A stretch of 64,000 nucleotides of DNA from Streptococcus porcinus. Its GTDB lineage: Bacteria; Bacillota; Bacilli; Lactobacillales; Streptococcaceae. The notes below the pieces were generated by a model. The model worked only from the letters and a program-made list of their open reading frames with translations. It ran no database searches and was not told where the DNA came from. The stretch lies in NCBI RefSeq assembly GCF_901542335.1, contig NZ_LR594036.1, positions 1,116,001 to 1,180,000 of the forward strand. The letters run 5' to 3'. Positions within the stretch are counted from its first letter, which is position 1. Every line of letters begins with the position of its first letter. Of this stretch, positions 50,535 to 60,832 are shown piece by piece. The position numbers and the translations under genes were made by a program.

Positions 50535-50762
50535 ATGCATATTCACTATAATACAGATCAGACTCCTTTGTCATTAGAAATTGCCTGTACCTTACCTTCA
50601 GACCATGTTCTCTTTACTATCGAAAAAGTAGTTAATTCAAAGGATTATTTGGTTTATAAACATTGTAAACTGAAACTGAAAGAGAAAGAGCAGATAAAAA
50701 TTGATATGAGATTGATACCTATGGCCAATAAGCTTCTGAAGACAATCAAAAAGTCGCACTAA
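50535..50762 (+). pseudogene. Remnant of an IS1182-type transposase gene
   Basis: A 75-residue ORF. Its first 35 residues (MHIHYNTDQTPLSLEIACTL and onward to TIEKVV) resemble the N-terminus of a different IS1182-family transposase branch as I remember it, and the end KLLKTIKKSH resembles a transposase C-terminus. It looks like an internal-deletion derivative. AGGAAGG precedes the ATG, in a hairpin with AATAGCCTTTCC at 50500-50511. The protein is probably not functional. Confidence 0.45.
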
Positions 50763-50765
50763 ACT

Positions 50766-50803
50766 AAAAATAGAGACTCACCACCCTGTGAATCTCCATT
50801 TTT
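50766..50803. terminator. Bidirectional terminator between the transposase remnant and uraA
   Basis: AAAAATAGAGACTCAC and GTGAATCTCCATTTTT pair with two mismatches around a short loop; T-runs follow on both strands. Confidence 0.65.
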
Positions 50804-50907
50804 GTACTTGAGAAATCTTTTTGTCTCAGTAGCTATCTGCTCGTTATTAGTATTTATAAACACATCATAATCTTTTAAAATAATAGTTACTTGCTCAGCA
50901 ATCAAGT

Positions 50908-52173
50908 CTATTTTTTATTTTCAGGTAGCACTTGGTATAAGATAATTCCTAATAGTGTTGAAAAAGCGACCCCAGAAATTTGTAGACCATTCACTTGCAA
51001 CATCAAGCCACCAATACCAGATACTAAAATAACACTTGTAATTAAAAGATTTTTCTTATTATCCATATCAACCTTTGATTCAATTAGAATTTTTAGCCCA
51101 CTTGAAGCAATAACACCAAAAAGGGCGATTGAGATCCCTCCAATAACAGGATCCGGAATTGATTGAATCAATGCTGAAACTTTTCCTATAAAACTCAATA
51201 AGGCAGCAATTACAGCAGCTCCTGCAATGACATAAACTGAGAAAATCTTATTTAAGGCCATAACCCCGATATTTTCACCGTATGATGTTACAGGGGGAGC
51301 CCCTAGAAATCCAGCAATAACTTGAGCAAGCCCGTCACCAGTCAAGGTTTTGTCTAAACCTGGATCTTTGAAATAATCACGATTGGTTAAACTATTTAAG
51401 ACCATAACATGTCCAAAATGTTCTGTCATTGTAACAAAAGCAATAGGAGCCATTGTCAGAATAGCACTTGGATAAAATTTAAAGCCATAGGCTAAGAATG
51501 GAATTGAGAGGCTAGGAAGACTAAACCATTTAGCATGAACAACTTGTGTGAAGTTGATAATTTCTTGCCCAGTCACAAAACCAATAAATAAAGCAAAGAT
51601 ATAACCTACTAATAAACCGAGTAAAATAGGAATGATAGCAATGATCCCTTTGCCATAAATATTGAAGAAAACAACTGCTAAGAGTGTAACCATACCAATA
51701 ACCAGATAAAGCAGGTCATATTTGCCATCTTTTAACATAACACTATTTACAGCTGTTGAAGCTAAACTCAATCCTATAACCATCACAATTGGTCCCACAA
51801 TTACTGGTGGTAAAATCTTATCGATCCATTCATTTCCAATAGCTTTTACTATCAAAGCCACAACGAGGTATACTAAGCCGCCTGTTATTGCTCCTTGAGC
51901 AACAGCCCCGATACCATCCGTTTTCATCAACATTTGCATGGCTGCAATGTAGGCAAAACTAGATCCCATATAGGCTGGAATTTTAAATTTGGTCACACTT
52001 AAGTGAGCTAAGGTTCCGAGTCCGCTTGATAAAAGAGCAACAGACGGATCAATGCCGACTAATATTGGGACAAGAACCGTTGCACCAAACATAGCAAATA
52101 AATGCTGAAACGAGAGACCAAAAAGGAGACCAGCTTTTGGCACTTCCTCTACATCATACAAAACATCCTTCAT
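50908..52173 (-). CDS. uraA: Uracil permease (NCS2 family)
   Basis: A 421-residue transporter with about 12-14 spans. LFGLSFQHLFAMFGATVLVPIL opens it; GLAQVIAGFLGAPPVTSYGENIGV is the NCS2 signature with the conserved Glu. It imports uracil. It lies 15 bases downstream of pyrR and is therefore controlled by the PyrR attenuator. Confidence 0.95.
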   Translation of the reverse strand: MKDVLYDVEEVPKAGLLFGLSFQHLFAMFGATVLVPILVGIDPSVALLSSGLGTLAHLSVTKFKIPAYMGSSFAYIAAMQMLMKTDGIGAVAQGAITGGLVYLVVALIVKAIGNEWIDKILPPVIVGPIVMVIGLSLASTAVNSVMLKDGKYDLLYLVIGMVTLLAVVFFNIYGKGIIAIIPILLGLLVGYIFALFIGFVTGQEIINFTQVVHAKWFSLPSLSIPFLAYGFKFYPSAILTMAPIAFVTMTEHFGHVMVLNSLTNRDYFKDPGLDKTLTGDGLAQVIAGFLGAPPVTSYGENIGVMALNKIFSVYVIAGAAVIAALLSFIGKVSALIQSIPDPVIGGISIALFGVIASSGLKILIESKVDMDNKKNLLITSVILVSGIGGLMLQVNGLQISGVAFSTLLGIILYQVLPENKK

Positions 52174-52188
52174 TTTTCACCTCTTTTT

Positions 52189-52719
<531 letters not shown>

Positions 52720-52733
52720 CTAAATACTGCAAC

Positions 52734-52759
52734 AAAAAAATCTCCTCAAACAAGGAGAT
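52734..52759 (-). terminator. pyr leader terminator (attenuator)
   Basis: ATCTCCT (52740-52746) and AGGAGAT (52753-52759) form a hairpin followed by seven T on the - strand, about 25 bases before the pyrR start. Confidence 0.9.
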
Positions 52760-52860
52760 CCCACAAAATAATGACATACAAAAGCATGCGTTTCTGTCTT
52801 GAACGGTCTCCTTGACAGCCTCACGGGACTGTTTTAAAGGAATATCAAATTTTTAATAGT
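52760..52860 (-). promoter_or_regulatory. PyrR-binding leader of the pyrR-uraA mRNA
   Basis: The - strand at 52816-52831 reads CAGTCCCGTGAGGCTG, matching the conserved PyrR-binding loop. Together with the terminator downstream it forms the antiterminator/anti-antiterminator switch: with UMP, PyrR binds here and the terminator forms. Confidence 0.85.
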
Positions 52861-52932
52861 ATAACAAAATTATAACTGAAAAACAAGTTAATTTTTACCT
52901 TTTTTATTAATAGTGACTGTTTATGTTTGAGA

Positions 52933-53820
52933 CTATTTCCTTAAATGTGCCAAAGTTTTTAAGAAAATAGCAGGTGGCTCTGCGGTAAAGGTCATTAATT
53001 CACCAGAAGTCGGGTGAGTCAGACCAAGTGTTTGCGCGTGTAAAAATTGACCTGCCCCTTTTAAGGTTTTACGTGGTCCATATAAAGGATCACCTGCTAC
53101 CGGATGACCAATATAGGCCATATGAACCCTGATTTGGTGAGTCCGACCAGTTTCAAGGGTCAATTCAAGAAGAGTATAATCGCCAAATCTTTCTAAAACC
53201 GTAAAACGGGTCACAGCCTCCTTACCTTTCACAGTAACAGATTGCTTCTTACGATCTTTCTCGCTTCTGCCAATTGGAGCTTCAATCATCCCTCTGTCAT
53301 TTGGTAAATTTCCATGCACAATGGCTAAGTATTTACGCAAAGATTTTTTTGCCTTTAATTCCTCTGCTAAGACTTGATGGGCTTTATCATTTTTAGCAAC
53401 CATCAATAAACCAGAAGTATCTTTATCAATACGATGAACAATACCCGGCCTCACCACTCCATTTATGGAAGATAAATCTTTAATATGGAACATAAGCGCA
53501 TTGACTAAAGTGCCAGAGGAATGACCTGCTGATGGATGAACGACCATTCCCTGTGCTTTATTGACAATAGCTAAGTCGCTATCTTCATAAATAATATCAA
53601 TAGGCAAGTTCTCAGCTTTATAGTCTAGTACTTCTTCTTCTGGGAGTTGATAAGTAATATCATCACCGCTTTTAACACTGTATTTGGCTTTGACAACTTG
53701 ACCATTGACCAAAACCAAACCTTTTTTAATCTGTTCATTAGCCTGACTACGTGACAAATCGGTAACATTTGCTAGTGCCTTGTCCAGTCGAAGGCCAGCC
53801 TCTTTTATTGTAACTTTCAT
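52933..53820 (-). CDS. rluD: Ribosomal large subunit pseudouridine synthase (RluD family)
   Basis: A 295-residue pseudouridine synthase. An N-terminal S4 domain (GLRLDKALANVTDLSRSQAN) precedes the catalytic HRIDKDTSGLLMVAK (motif with Asp) and GRTHQIRVHMAYIGHP. I start at MKVTIKE (53820); the upstream in-frame ATG overlaps lspA. It modifies helix 69 of 23S rRNA or related sites. Confidence 0.93.
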   Translation of the reverse strand: MKVTIKEAGLRLDKALANVTDLSRSQANEQIKKGLVLVNGQVVKAKYSVKSGDDITYQLPEEEVLDYKAENLPIDIIYEDSDLAIVNKAQGMVVHPSAGHSSGTLVNALMFHIKDLSSINGVVRPGIVHRIDKDTSGLLMVAKNDKAHQVLAEELKAKKSLRKYLAIVHGNLPNDRGMIEAPIGRSEKDRKKQSVTVKGKEAVTRFTVLERFGDYTLLELTLETGRTHQIRVHMAYIGHPVAGDPLYGPRKTLKGAGQFLHAQTLGLTHPTSGELMTFTAEPPAIFLKTLAHLRK

Positions 53821-53822
53821 TT

Positions 53823-54269
53823 TCAGTCTTCCTTCCACAAGATAAGAACTAACAGTAGAACACCAATAGATAAATAAGAATCTGCAAGATTAAAAATAGC
53901 AAAATTCATAAAATCTAAGTGAATCATATCCACCACATAGCCTAAGCGTAAGCGATCAGTAAAATTACCAATTCCACCAGAAATAATCAAAAGAAGTGCC
54001 AATTCTTTCAGGATAGGCATTTTTTTTGCTTTTAAATAATAAATAATAGCAAAGCCAATGACAGCAATTGTCATAAGCGCAAAGAACCATTGCTGATTTT
54101 GCAAGATTGAAAAGGCTGCGCCCCTATTCTGCAAATAAGTCAAACTGAGAACTCCAGGAATAAATGGTCTGACATCACCTAAATTGATATGACTGACAAT
54201 CCACCACTTGCTGACTTGATCTAAAATAATAAAACTGGAACTGACCAGTAGTAATTTAATAAATTTCAT
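53823..54269 (-). CDS. lspA: Lipoprotein signal peptidase
   Basis: A 148-residue type II signal peptidase with four spans. DQVSKWW near the N-terminus, the [11 protein letters not shown] motif and the catalytic Asp pair in [22 protein letters not shown] and [10 protein letters not shown] are present. It removes lipoprotein signal peptides after diacylglyceryl modification. Confidence 0.96.
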   Translation of the reverse strand: MKFIKLLLVSSSFIILDQVSKWWIVSHINLGDVRPFIPGVLSLTYLQNRGAAFSILQNQQWFFALMTIAVIGFAIIYYLKAKKMPILKELALLLIISGGIGNFTDRLRLGYVVDMIHLDFMNFAIFNLADSYLSIGVLLLVLILWKED

Positions 54270-54278
54270 GTTTTCTTT

Positions 54279-55181
54279 CTAATGATAACTGTTTAAATAA
54301 TCTTTTAATAAGGCAATAAAAGCTAGAGCAGCCGGTGATAAATTACGATCCTTACGTTTAACATAGACCATTTTATTGTCCAGATGGTTCATTACCGGAA
54401 TAACTTTTATGCCATTAACCGATGCTCGATCAATATAGCCAGAACCTGTAGCAAAAGCATTGATTCGCTCTAGGATGCCATTTAAAGTAGCTCGATCTGT
54501 AACGTTATAGATGGTTCCCGTCTCATTTATATTAACAAAATTTTCAGAGTAATAGAGATACTCATCCTTTTCCTGTGTAAATTTGACAATGGGATAGCCC
54601 TCTAGTTCTTCAATCATGATACTTTCTTTATGAGCTAGAGGATGGTGTTGACCTAAATAAACATGTGTTTGAAAACTATCTAATTCAATAAATTCTAATC
54701 CTAGCTTTTCCATTCGCTGAAAAAGACCTTTACGATTTTGTAAGTTCAGGTAGATAATTCCAATTTCGCTGTTTGCCTGTGCTACTTCATCTAAAATTTG
54801 AATTGTTGTTGTTTCAAATAGGCGTAAACGCTTGTGTCCTTGATTTTTATCTGTAAATTCTGTAATGATTGGTGCTAAAAAATCATAATGCTGACTAGCA
54901 AGAGAGAATTCATTTTGATCATATTCAGCTTCTGAAAATTGTTTTTCAAAGGAATCAAAACACTTCACTACTTCTAATGCTTTTTCGTAGAAAACAAGGC
55001 CCTGACTAGTTAAGACAGTACCGGTTGTCGTTCTATTGAAGATTTTAAAGCCCAGTTCTTCTTCTAAATCCTTTATAGAAACTGATAGGCTTGGTTGGCT
55101 AACATATAGTTTACTTGCTGCTTCACGAAAAGTTCCGTTATTAGCAATAGCAACTACGTATCGTAATTGTTGAATGTTCAT
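54279..55181 (-). CDS. LysR-family transcriptional regulator
   Basis: A 300-residue LysR protein. The helix-turn-helix is NGTFREAASKLYVSQPSLSVSIKDLEEELG, followed by the effector-binding domain. The nearest I can suggest is the CpsY/MetR-like branch, which in streptococci responds to methionine supply or cell-wall state. It lies nine bases upstream of lspA and may be co-transcribed with it. Confidence 0.85.
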   Translation of the reverse strand: MNIQQLRYVVAIANNGTFREAASKLYVSQPSLSVSIKDLEEELGFKIFNRTTTGTVLTSQGLVFYEKALEVVKCFDSFEKQFSEAEYDQNEFSLASQHYDFLAPIITEFTDKNQGHKRLRLFETTTIQILDEVAQANSEIGIIYLNLQNRKGLFQRMEKLGLEFIELDSFQTHVYLGQHHPLAHKESIMIEELEGYPIVKFTQEKDEYLYYSENFVNINETGTIYNVTDRATLNGILERINAFATGSGYIDRASVNGIKVIPVMNHLDNKMVYVKRKDRNLSPAALAFIALLKDYLNSYH

Positions 55182-55315
55182 TAGTTCAATCCTTTTTTCC
55201 TGTATCTGCTATTATACCATAAAGCACGCTATAAAGGCATCTATTAGTAAACTAATCCCCTTAAAGATTGTTCTTCACGATACACAAAGTAACCAGTCCC
55301 TTCAACCTTAGCAAA

Positions 55316-55350
55316 TTAAAAAAACTCTCTATGAATATAGAAAGTTTTTT
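55316..55350 (-). terminator. rpmA terminator
   Basis: AAAACTCTCTAT and ATAGAAAGTTTT (55321-55332, 55337-55348) pair with a small internal mismatch; T-rich tail on the - strand. Confidence 0.75.
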
Positions 55351-55362
55351 AAAAAATCATAA

Positions 55363-55656
55363 TTATTTAGCAACTGGGTATACAGATACTTGACGTTTGT
55401 CACGGCCTTTACGCTCAAAACGTACAACCCCTTCAACTTTAGCAAAAAGGGTATCATCTCCACCGCGACCTACGTTTACACCTGGATAGATGTGAGTACC
55501 ACGTTGACGGAAAAGAATTGAGCCACCTGATACAGTTTGTCCGTCAGCTGCTTTAGCTCCTAGACGTTTAGCTTGTGAGTCACGTCCGTTTGATGTAGAA
55601 CCTCCACCTTTTTTGTGGGCGAAAAGTTGCAAGTTAGCAAGATTCATTTTTAACAT
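55363..55656 (-). CDS. rpmA: 50S ribosomal protein L27
   Basis: A 97-residue L27 made as a precursor: [19 protein letters not shown]. Cleavage after the LQLF motif exposes the AHKKGG end that reaches the peptidyl transferase centre. The protease that does this (Prp) is encoded by the next gene upstream. I start at 55656; the in-frame codons up to 55683 overlap the prp stop. Confidence 0.96.
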   Translation of the reverse strand: MLKMNLANLQLFAHKKGGGSTSNGRDSQAKRLGAKAADGQTVSGGSILFRQRGTHIYPGVNVGRGGDDTLFAKVEGVVRFERKGRDKRQVSVYPVAK

Positions 55657-55682
55657 AATGTTGTTTCCTCTCTTAAAATTCA

Positions 55683-56006
55683 TTAGACGACTTCCGTTCG
55701 GACGAATTCAGAAGAATTCTCAGACAGATTAGTCATTCCTAGAAGAAATGATTCAAATAGTAATTGAACATTCTCTTGATTGTCATGGGGAAATGAAATT
55801 TTCATATACCCACCTTCAACTGAATCGACATCAATGTCGGCAACAACAGTAGTAAATACTTCTAAGGAATTAATAAAATTAATAGCTAGTGTACTAACTG
55901 ATGCGCAAACAATATCAAAGCCATATTCACCACTACCAGCATGGCCAGTCAGTGTCACACTGTTCAATGAACCATCTTGATGGCGAGTAAAAATTGCTTT
56001 AATCAT
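55683..56006 (-). CDS. prp: Ribosomal-processing cysteine protease Prp
   Basis: A 107-residue YsxB/Prp protein. The conserved His is in [20 protein letters not shown], where GHAG and the catalytic Cys (IVCA) lie. It removes the N-terminal extension of L27 before ribosome assembly. It sits between rplU and rpmA, the standard Firmicutes order. Confidence 0.93.
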   Translation of the reverse strand: MIKAIFTRHQDGSLNSVTLTGHAGSGEYGFDIVCASVSTLAINFINSLEVFTTVVADIDVDSVEGGYMKISFPHDNQENVQLLFESFLLGMTNLSENSSEFVRTEVV

Positions 56007-56015
56007 ATGATGAGA

Positions 56016-56330
56016 TTATGCGTTGATAGCGTTGATGACAACTTTAGTGTAAGGTTGACGATGACCTTGTTTACGGTGACTACCTTTTTTAGGTTTGTAT
56101 TTGAAAGTAACTACTTTCTTTTGCTTACCTTGTTTTTCAACAGTACCAACTACAGTAGCTCCTTTAACAACTGGAGTACCAACTACAGTTTTGTCACCAC
56201 CTACAAGAACAACTTCGTTAAAAGTTACTTCTGCGCCAGCTTCTGCGTCAATTTTTTCAACGTAGATTGCTTGACCTACTTCAACTTTAACTTGTTTTCC
56301 ACCAGTTTTGATGATTGCGTATGTGCTCAT
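56016..56330 (-). CDS. rplU: 50S ribosomal protein L21
   Basis: A 104-residue L21: [17 protein letters not shown] at the start and [22 protein letters not shown] at the C-terminus. It is the first gene of rplU-prp-rpmA. Confidence 0.98.
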   Translation of the reverse strand: MSTYAIIKTGGKQVKVEVGQAIYVEKIDAEAGAEVTFNEVVLVGGDKTVVGTPVVKGATVVGTVEKQGKQKKVVTFKYKPKKGSHRKQGHRQPYTKVVINAINA

Positions 56331-56450
56331 GATGCACCTCCTATTATTATTTTTATGAGGTTTCCCTCTGTGAAGACTCGCCTAGAACCGTGGGACAAAT
56401 CCACTTTTGAACGATTTTCGTGCGGTTGCACAGGATGTGCATTTAGTCAA
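56331..56450 (-). promoter_or_regulatory. rplU leader (putative L21 leader)
   Basis: About 110 bases of untranslated leader with self-complementary stretches (for example CACGGTTCTAGGCG and neighbours). An L21 leader is known in Firmicutes at this position; I did not fold it. Confidence 0.5.
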
Positions 56451-56457
56451 CATTACT

Positions 56458-56485
56458 ATTATAACACTCTATCTTTTTTTTTCAA
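56458..56485 (-). promoter_or_regulatory. rplU promoter
   Basis: TTGAAA (56480-56485), 16 bases, TATAAT (56458-56463) on the - strand. Confidence 0.75.
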
Positions 56486-56502
56486 GTCATTACACTAACT
56501 TT

Positions 56503-57699
56503 TTACCAATTGAGTTGAACATGTTCATTCATTTCTTTATAAGCAACATCCACCTTATCTTGTGTCTCTTTATCGATCTTTTTGCGATACTTGCCCCCCT
56601 TAATAAAATCTTCTAAAACAAGGGTTCTGTAATTATAAAGAGCAAAGCCACTTTTTCCGGTCATTCCTTTGGGCTTAGCAATCACCATTGTGGGATGAGC
56701 TTTGACGGTTTTTATGCGTGTTACCTTTCCTTTTTTCTCAAAAGTGAGATCCATCAATAGACCTCGCTCTGTCCAAATATCATCAACTGTTTCTAAGCGT
56801 TGATTAGATATGAAATTGCCCATCGAATAAATGATAAATTTCTTTTCATTTCCAATTTTGACGGTTTCAGAAGGCTCAACGACATGAGGATGCCCACCTA
56901 ATATAACATCTGCTCCCCAATCTACCATTGATCGATAGAGTTCTTTTTGTTCACTGGTTGGTTCAAGGGCATATTCAGTACCCATTTGAGGCATGACTAT
57001 TGTAATATCAGCTTTCTTCTCTGCTGCTTCAATCTCTGCTTTTATTTTTTCTCGATCTAAATCAGACATATGCCTTTCATATTCTGTAGCAGAAAGATTT
57101 GTCTCCATACCATTGTAGCCATAGGAGTACCCTAAAATAGCAATTTTTATGCCATTTACATTTTTGATTAAAAAAGGCTCCGTTTGACGATTTTTACGAT
57201 AAATCCCAATACTGTTAATTCCAAGTTTGGCAAATGTTTTATGAGTATTCAAGGCCCCTTCTAAGCCAGAATCCAAGATATGATTGTGGGCTAAGTCAAC
57301 AATATCATAACCAGTGACTTTTAAAGCCTTTGCAATTTCCTTAGGGGCATTAAAAAGAGGGTAGCCTGCTAAGGGATCATTAGGACTAATCGTTCCCTCA
57401 AAATCACCAATAGCTAAATCTGCTTTGGTAATCCTGTCTTTAACATATTCAAAATAAGGAGTAAAATCGTAATGCCCATCACTAATTTCAGCACTTTCAT
57501 AAAGGACATCGTGTAATAAAATATCACCATTAGCAACAACTCTAGCTGTTTTAGTCGTGACTTGTTTTTCCTTAGATTTCGACTGATTATCATGACGATG
57601 AAAGCCCATAAAATCATAAATCAAAGAAAAAACAAGTATGGCTATTATTAAGGTAATAACTGACATAATTATTTTCTGATACTTAGATTTCTTAGCCAC
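56503..57699 (-). CDS. CapA-family (PGA_cap) surface protein
   Basis: A 398-residue protein with one N-terminal membrane span (residues 10-30) and an external CapA/metallophosphatase-like domain: NGDILLHDVLYE, GDFEGTIS, DLAHNHILDSGL, and ILGGHPHVVEP (metal-ligand His/Asp/Asn pattern). CapA proteins take part in poly-gamma-glutamate export, but the other PGA genes are not here, so a role in cell-surface polymer processing is only inferred. It is a single-gene unit. Confidence 0.85.
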   Translation of the reverse strand: MAKKSKYQKIIMSVITLIIAILVFSLIYDFMGFHRHDNQSKSKEKQVTTKTARVVANGDILLHDVLYESAEISDGHYDFTPYFEYVKDRITKADLAIGDFEGTISPNDPLAGYPLFNAPKEIAKALKVTGYDIVDLAHNHILDSGLEGALNTHKTFAKLGINSIGIYRKNRQTEPFLIKNVNGIKIAILGYSYGYNGMETNLSATEYERHMSDLDREKIKAEIEAAEKKADITIVMPQMGTEYALEPTSEQKELYRSMVDWGADVILGGHPHVVEPSETVKIGNEKKFIIYSMGNFISNQRLETVDDIWTERGLLMDLTFEKKGKVTRIKTVKAHPTMVIAKPKGMTGKSGFALYNYRTLVLEDFIKGGKYRKKIDKETQDKVDVAYKEMNEHVQLNW

Positions 57700-57740
57700 A
57701 AAAATTCCTCCTTTATTTAATCATTATATCATTTTAAAAA

Positions 57741-57754
57741 ATGCTTTAAAGCAT
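57741..57754. repeat. ATGCTTTAAAGCAT palindrome near the CapA promoter
   Basis: A perfect 14-base palindrome followed by T on the - strand, between the thiI terminator and the CapA-like gene. It may be an operator or a backup terminator. Confidence 0.35.
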
Positions 57755-57784
57755 AAAAAAAAGATTTCCCTTAGAAACCTTTTT
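57755..57784 (-). terminator. thiI terminator
   Basis: On the - strand AAAGGTTTC and GAAATCTTT pair around TAAGG, followed by eight T. It overlaps the thiI stop codon. Confidence 0.75.
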
Positions 57785-58997
57785 ATAAAATATCATCAAT
57801 TAAATGTTCAATACCATCACTAACACTTTCTGGTCCAATTTCTGAAATAGTGATACCTGCGACTGCTCTCGCAACAAGGTTGTCAATATCAAAACGTTCT
57901 TCATATTGTTCAACATTTTTAAGTTTTGGATTCGTCTTAGGACGATCTGGAGCAAAAATGGTGCAACAATCCTCAAAAGGTTGAATAGAAATATTAAAAG
58001 TATCAATTTTTTCAGCTAATTCAATAATCTCTAGCTTGTCCATAGTCACTACTGGTCTAATAATAGGCGTAGTTGTAACGGCATTGATGGCTTGCATGCT
58101 TTCTAATGTTTGACTAGCAACTTGTCCTAAACTTTCACCATTTATAATAACCAATCCGTTACGTGCTTGTCGAATTGCATCAGTAATACGCATCATAAAA
58201 CGACGAGTCAAAGTCATTAAATAGGCTTCAGGAGCTTTTGCTTTAATTTCCTCTTGAATTTCAGTAAACGGTACTTCAATAAATTGAATATTACCCCCAA
58301 AACGCGTTAAACATCTTGTTAGATCTTGAGCCTTTTTTAAAGCCCCGGGACTGGTATATGGTGGACTAGCGAAATGAACTGCTTCAATATCAACACCACG
58401 CTTCAAGGCTAAATAACCTGCAACTGGCGAATCAATCCCTCCAGATAACATTAACATTCCTTTACCAGAAGTCCCTACAGGTAATCCTCCTGCCCCTTTA
58501 ATGTCTTCATAAGACAGATAAGCGGCTTCATCTCGAATCTCAACTTTTAAATTAAGGTCTGGATTTTTCATTTGCGCTTTGATACAAGGTAAAACTTCAA
58601 AGACAGCATTCCCTAGGGTCAAATTTAATTCTCTACTATCAAGTTCAAATTGATGATCACTACGTTTACTTGAAATTTTAAATGTCATGCCCTCTCTATA
58701 GAGTGAAGTCATAATGTCCTGTACTGCCTTTTTAAGCACAGCGACATTTTTTTCAACTTTATAAACCGGTGATAAAGATTGGATACCAAAGACTAATTTC
58801 AAGGACTCAATAACAGGTTCATACTCTGTTCCGTTTAGATAGACATGTGTTCGATCACGATCTGATCTGACTGTTACGTTAGGGTAAGCAGCTAAAACAT
58901 CCTGAATATTGCGCTTCAATTTATTAATAAAGCGCATCCGATTTTTTCCTTTAGTTGAAAGTTCACCATGGCGAACCATAATTTCTGAATACTGCAT
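57783..58997 (-). CDS. thiI: tRNA 4-thiouridine synthase ThiI
   Basis: A 404-residue protein with a THUMP domain and a PP-loop ATPase domain ([19 protein letters not shown], the SGGxDS motif). The C-terminal rhodanese domain of enterobacterial ThiI is absent, as in most Gram-positives. It makes 4-thiouridine in tRNA with sulfur from the cysteine desulfurase encoded one base upstream. Confidence 0.94.
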   Translation of the reverse strand: MQYSEIMVRHGELSTKGKNRMRFINKLKRNIQDVLAAYPNVTVRSDRDRTHVYLNGTEYEPVIESLKLVFGIQSLSPVYKVEKNVAVLKKAVQDIMTSLYREGMTFKISSKRSDHQFELDSRELNLTLGNAVFEVLPCIKAQMKNPDLNLKVEIRDEAAYLSYEDIKGAGGLPVGTSGKGMLMLSGGIDSPVAGYLALKRGVDIEAVHFASPPYTSPGALKKAQDLTRCLTRFGGNIQFIEVPFTEIQEEIKAKAPEAYLMTLTRRFMMRITDAIRQARNGLVIINGESLGQVASQTLESMQAINAVTTTPIIRPVVTMDKLEIIELAEKIDTFNISIQPFEDCCTIFAPDRPKTNPKLKNVEQYEERFDIDNLVARAVAGITISEIGPESVSDGIEHLIDDIL

Positions 58998-58998
58998 C

Positions 58999-60141
58999 TT
59001 ACCTTACTTTCTGTGTTTTTTGATAAATCTGGTTAAAAATTGTTAAAAATTGTTCAATTTCTTCCATATTATTGTCATCATCTAAACTAATACGGACAGC
59101 TGTTTGAGCATCTTTAGTTGGTATCCCCATAGCTATCAAAGTTCCAGCTGGTTTACCTGCTTTAGAGGAACAAGCACTGGTTGTTGAAATAAAAATATCA
59201 TGATTTTCAAAAGCATGAACTAGTACTTCTCCACGAACACCTTTAACCCCAAATGTTAAAATGTTAGGCGCAAAAGAGTCCTGTCCAGAAAAAACTGTCA
59301 CATCTGTATAACTAGCTAAAACCTGATATAAAAGATCCTTCATTTTACTCATTCGATCTAAGGACACCATTTCTTTTTCTTTAGTCAATCTCAGAGCCTT
59401 GGCCATACTTGCAATTGCTGCTACGTTTTCTGTTGTTGACCGTTGATTAGACTCTTGACCTCCACCATGTAAAAGTGGCGCTAACCGTTTTCCCATTTTT
59501 TTATAGAGGATACCTATACCTCTAACTGCATGAAATTTGTGTCCCGAAAATGAGGCTAAATCAACTCGACTGGTCATAAAGCTCTCAAGTGGTACCTTCC
59601 CTATGGCCTGTACAGCATCAACATGGAAGGTAACACTCGGCTTATCTGCTAACAAATCCGAAATACCAGTAATCGGCTGGATTGAACCAATTTCATTATT
59701 GACAGCCATTACTGATACTAAAATCGTGTCTTTACGAATCAGTTTTTCCAATTGGTCAAGGTCAACAAAACCTTGGTGAGTTACCGGAGCATAAGTAACT
59801 TCAAACCCTTGACTCGCTAGCCATTTAGCACTCTCTTTAACTGCTGGATGTTCAATATCAGACACGATAATGTGCTTGCCATAAGCTTGTTTTTCAAAAG
59901 CAGTCCCCTTTAAAGCCCAATTATCACTTTCTGTTCCACCCGATGTGAAAAATATTTCTTCTTCCTGACAGTTGAGAAGTTGAGCAATTTGCTTACGGGA
60001 AGCTTCCGTAATACGGCTGGCATTAGAGCCCAGACTATGAAGACTGGAAGGATTACCATAAATTTTACTAGCTACTTCCTGAAAGGTACGGAGTGCTTCT
60101 GGATAAGGAATTGTTGTTGCGGAGTTATCAAAATATATCAT
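58999..60141 (-). CDS. Cysteine desulfurase (NifS/IscS-like, ThiI partner)
   Basis: A 380-residue PLP enzyme. The PLP Lys is in [14 protein letters not shown], the substrate/cofactor segment is [13 protein letters not shown], and the catalytic Cys loop is [12 protein letters not shown]. It starts two bases before the thiI gene, so it is the dedicated sulfur donor for ThiI (the NifZ type of Bacillus). Confidence 0.93.
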   Translation of the reverse strand: MIYFDNSATTIPYPEALRTFQEVASKIYGNPSSLHSLGSNASRITEASRKQIAQLLNCQEEEIFFTSGGTESDNWALKGTAFEKQAYGKHIIVSDIEHPAVKESAKWLASQGFEVTYAPVTHQGFVDLDQLEKLIRKDTILVSVMAVNNEIGSIQPITGISDLLADKPSVTFHVDAVQAIGKVPLESFMTSRVDLASFSGHKFHAVRGIGILYKKMGKRLAPLLHGGGQESNQRSTTENVAAIASMAKALRLTKEKEMVSLDRMSKMKDLLYQVLASYTDVTVFSGQDSFAPNILTFGVKGVRGEVLVHAFENHDIFISTTSACSSKAGKPAGTLIAMGIPTKDAQTAVRISLDDDNNMEEIEQFLTIFNQIYQKTQKVR

Positions 60142-60376
60142 TTTTCACCTACGTTTTTACTCAATACTTTATTCTAACATAATTTAGGCTAAATGAAAAA
60201 ACTTGCTTCCTTAACTAATTAGCTAAAATCTAGTAACTTATCTATTTGAAGTAAAAGGTAAATAATTGACTTCCAATTTTATCAAGCATATACTATTAAG
60301 TGAAACTTTTAAAGTTTTTACCAATGCATAGGAAAAAGATTCTTGGTTCCAAGTAATAATTGATAAGGAGATAAAA

Positions 60377-60803
60377 TGAATTCCCACTATTCACGAAAAA
60401 ACAAACCCCAATCAAAAAAAATGTTGCTGTTCCAACTAAACATATCAAGACAGGTTTTACAGCTCTTCAAAAAACGATTGCCTTAGTTGGTAGTATTTTA
60501 AGTATTATCGTTGCAACCATCACCATTACTAAAGTTCTTCATCCCAATTCAGAAACCAAAAAAGATAATGCTAATAATTCGACATCAACTATTGTTAAAA
60601 TTATTGAAAAAGATAGCTCATCAAGCAAGATTAATACTGATCTTAGCCATTCTAGTAGCTCTGCTATTCCAGAAAGCAGTACAAATACAAATACTCAAAC
60701 TAGTAGCTCTTCAGAAAATCCTGCCGCAAAAACAGACACAAGTACTAGTACAGCTTCAACAACCGATACTGGATCTTCCACTAATACAAGTACTACACCC
60801 TAA
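60377..60803 (+). pseudogene. Ser/Thr-rich single-span membrane protein, split at an A tract
   Basis: ATG at 60377 with AAGGAG upstream opens MNSHYSRKNKPQSKK; the frame shifts at a run of eight A (60415-60422). One more A gives a continuous protein of about 142 residues: a basic N-terminus, a membrane span (IALVGSILSIIVATITITKV), and a long tail rich in Ser, Thr and Asn ending TSTTP. The tail composition is that of an extended extracellular region. I do not recognise the family with certainty. It is either broken, phase-variable by slippage, or mis-sequenced. Confidence 0.65.
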
Positions 60804-60832
60804 AAGGCCGAGAATAACTCTCAGCCTTTTTT
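60802..60832. terminator. Bidirectional terminator between the Ser/Thr-rich gene and gor
   Basis: AAAAGGC (60802-60808) and GCCTTTT (60824-60830), with an inner GAGA-TCTC stem, give a hairpin with T-runs on both strands. The + strand gene and gor converge here. Confidence 0.85.

Noticed and set aside
55977..56498. 173-residue + strand ORF across rplU and its leader
   Set aside because: Antisense to rplU and its promoter; Phe/Asn/Ser-rich composition is not protein-like.
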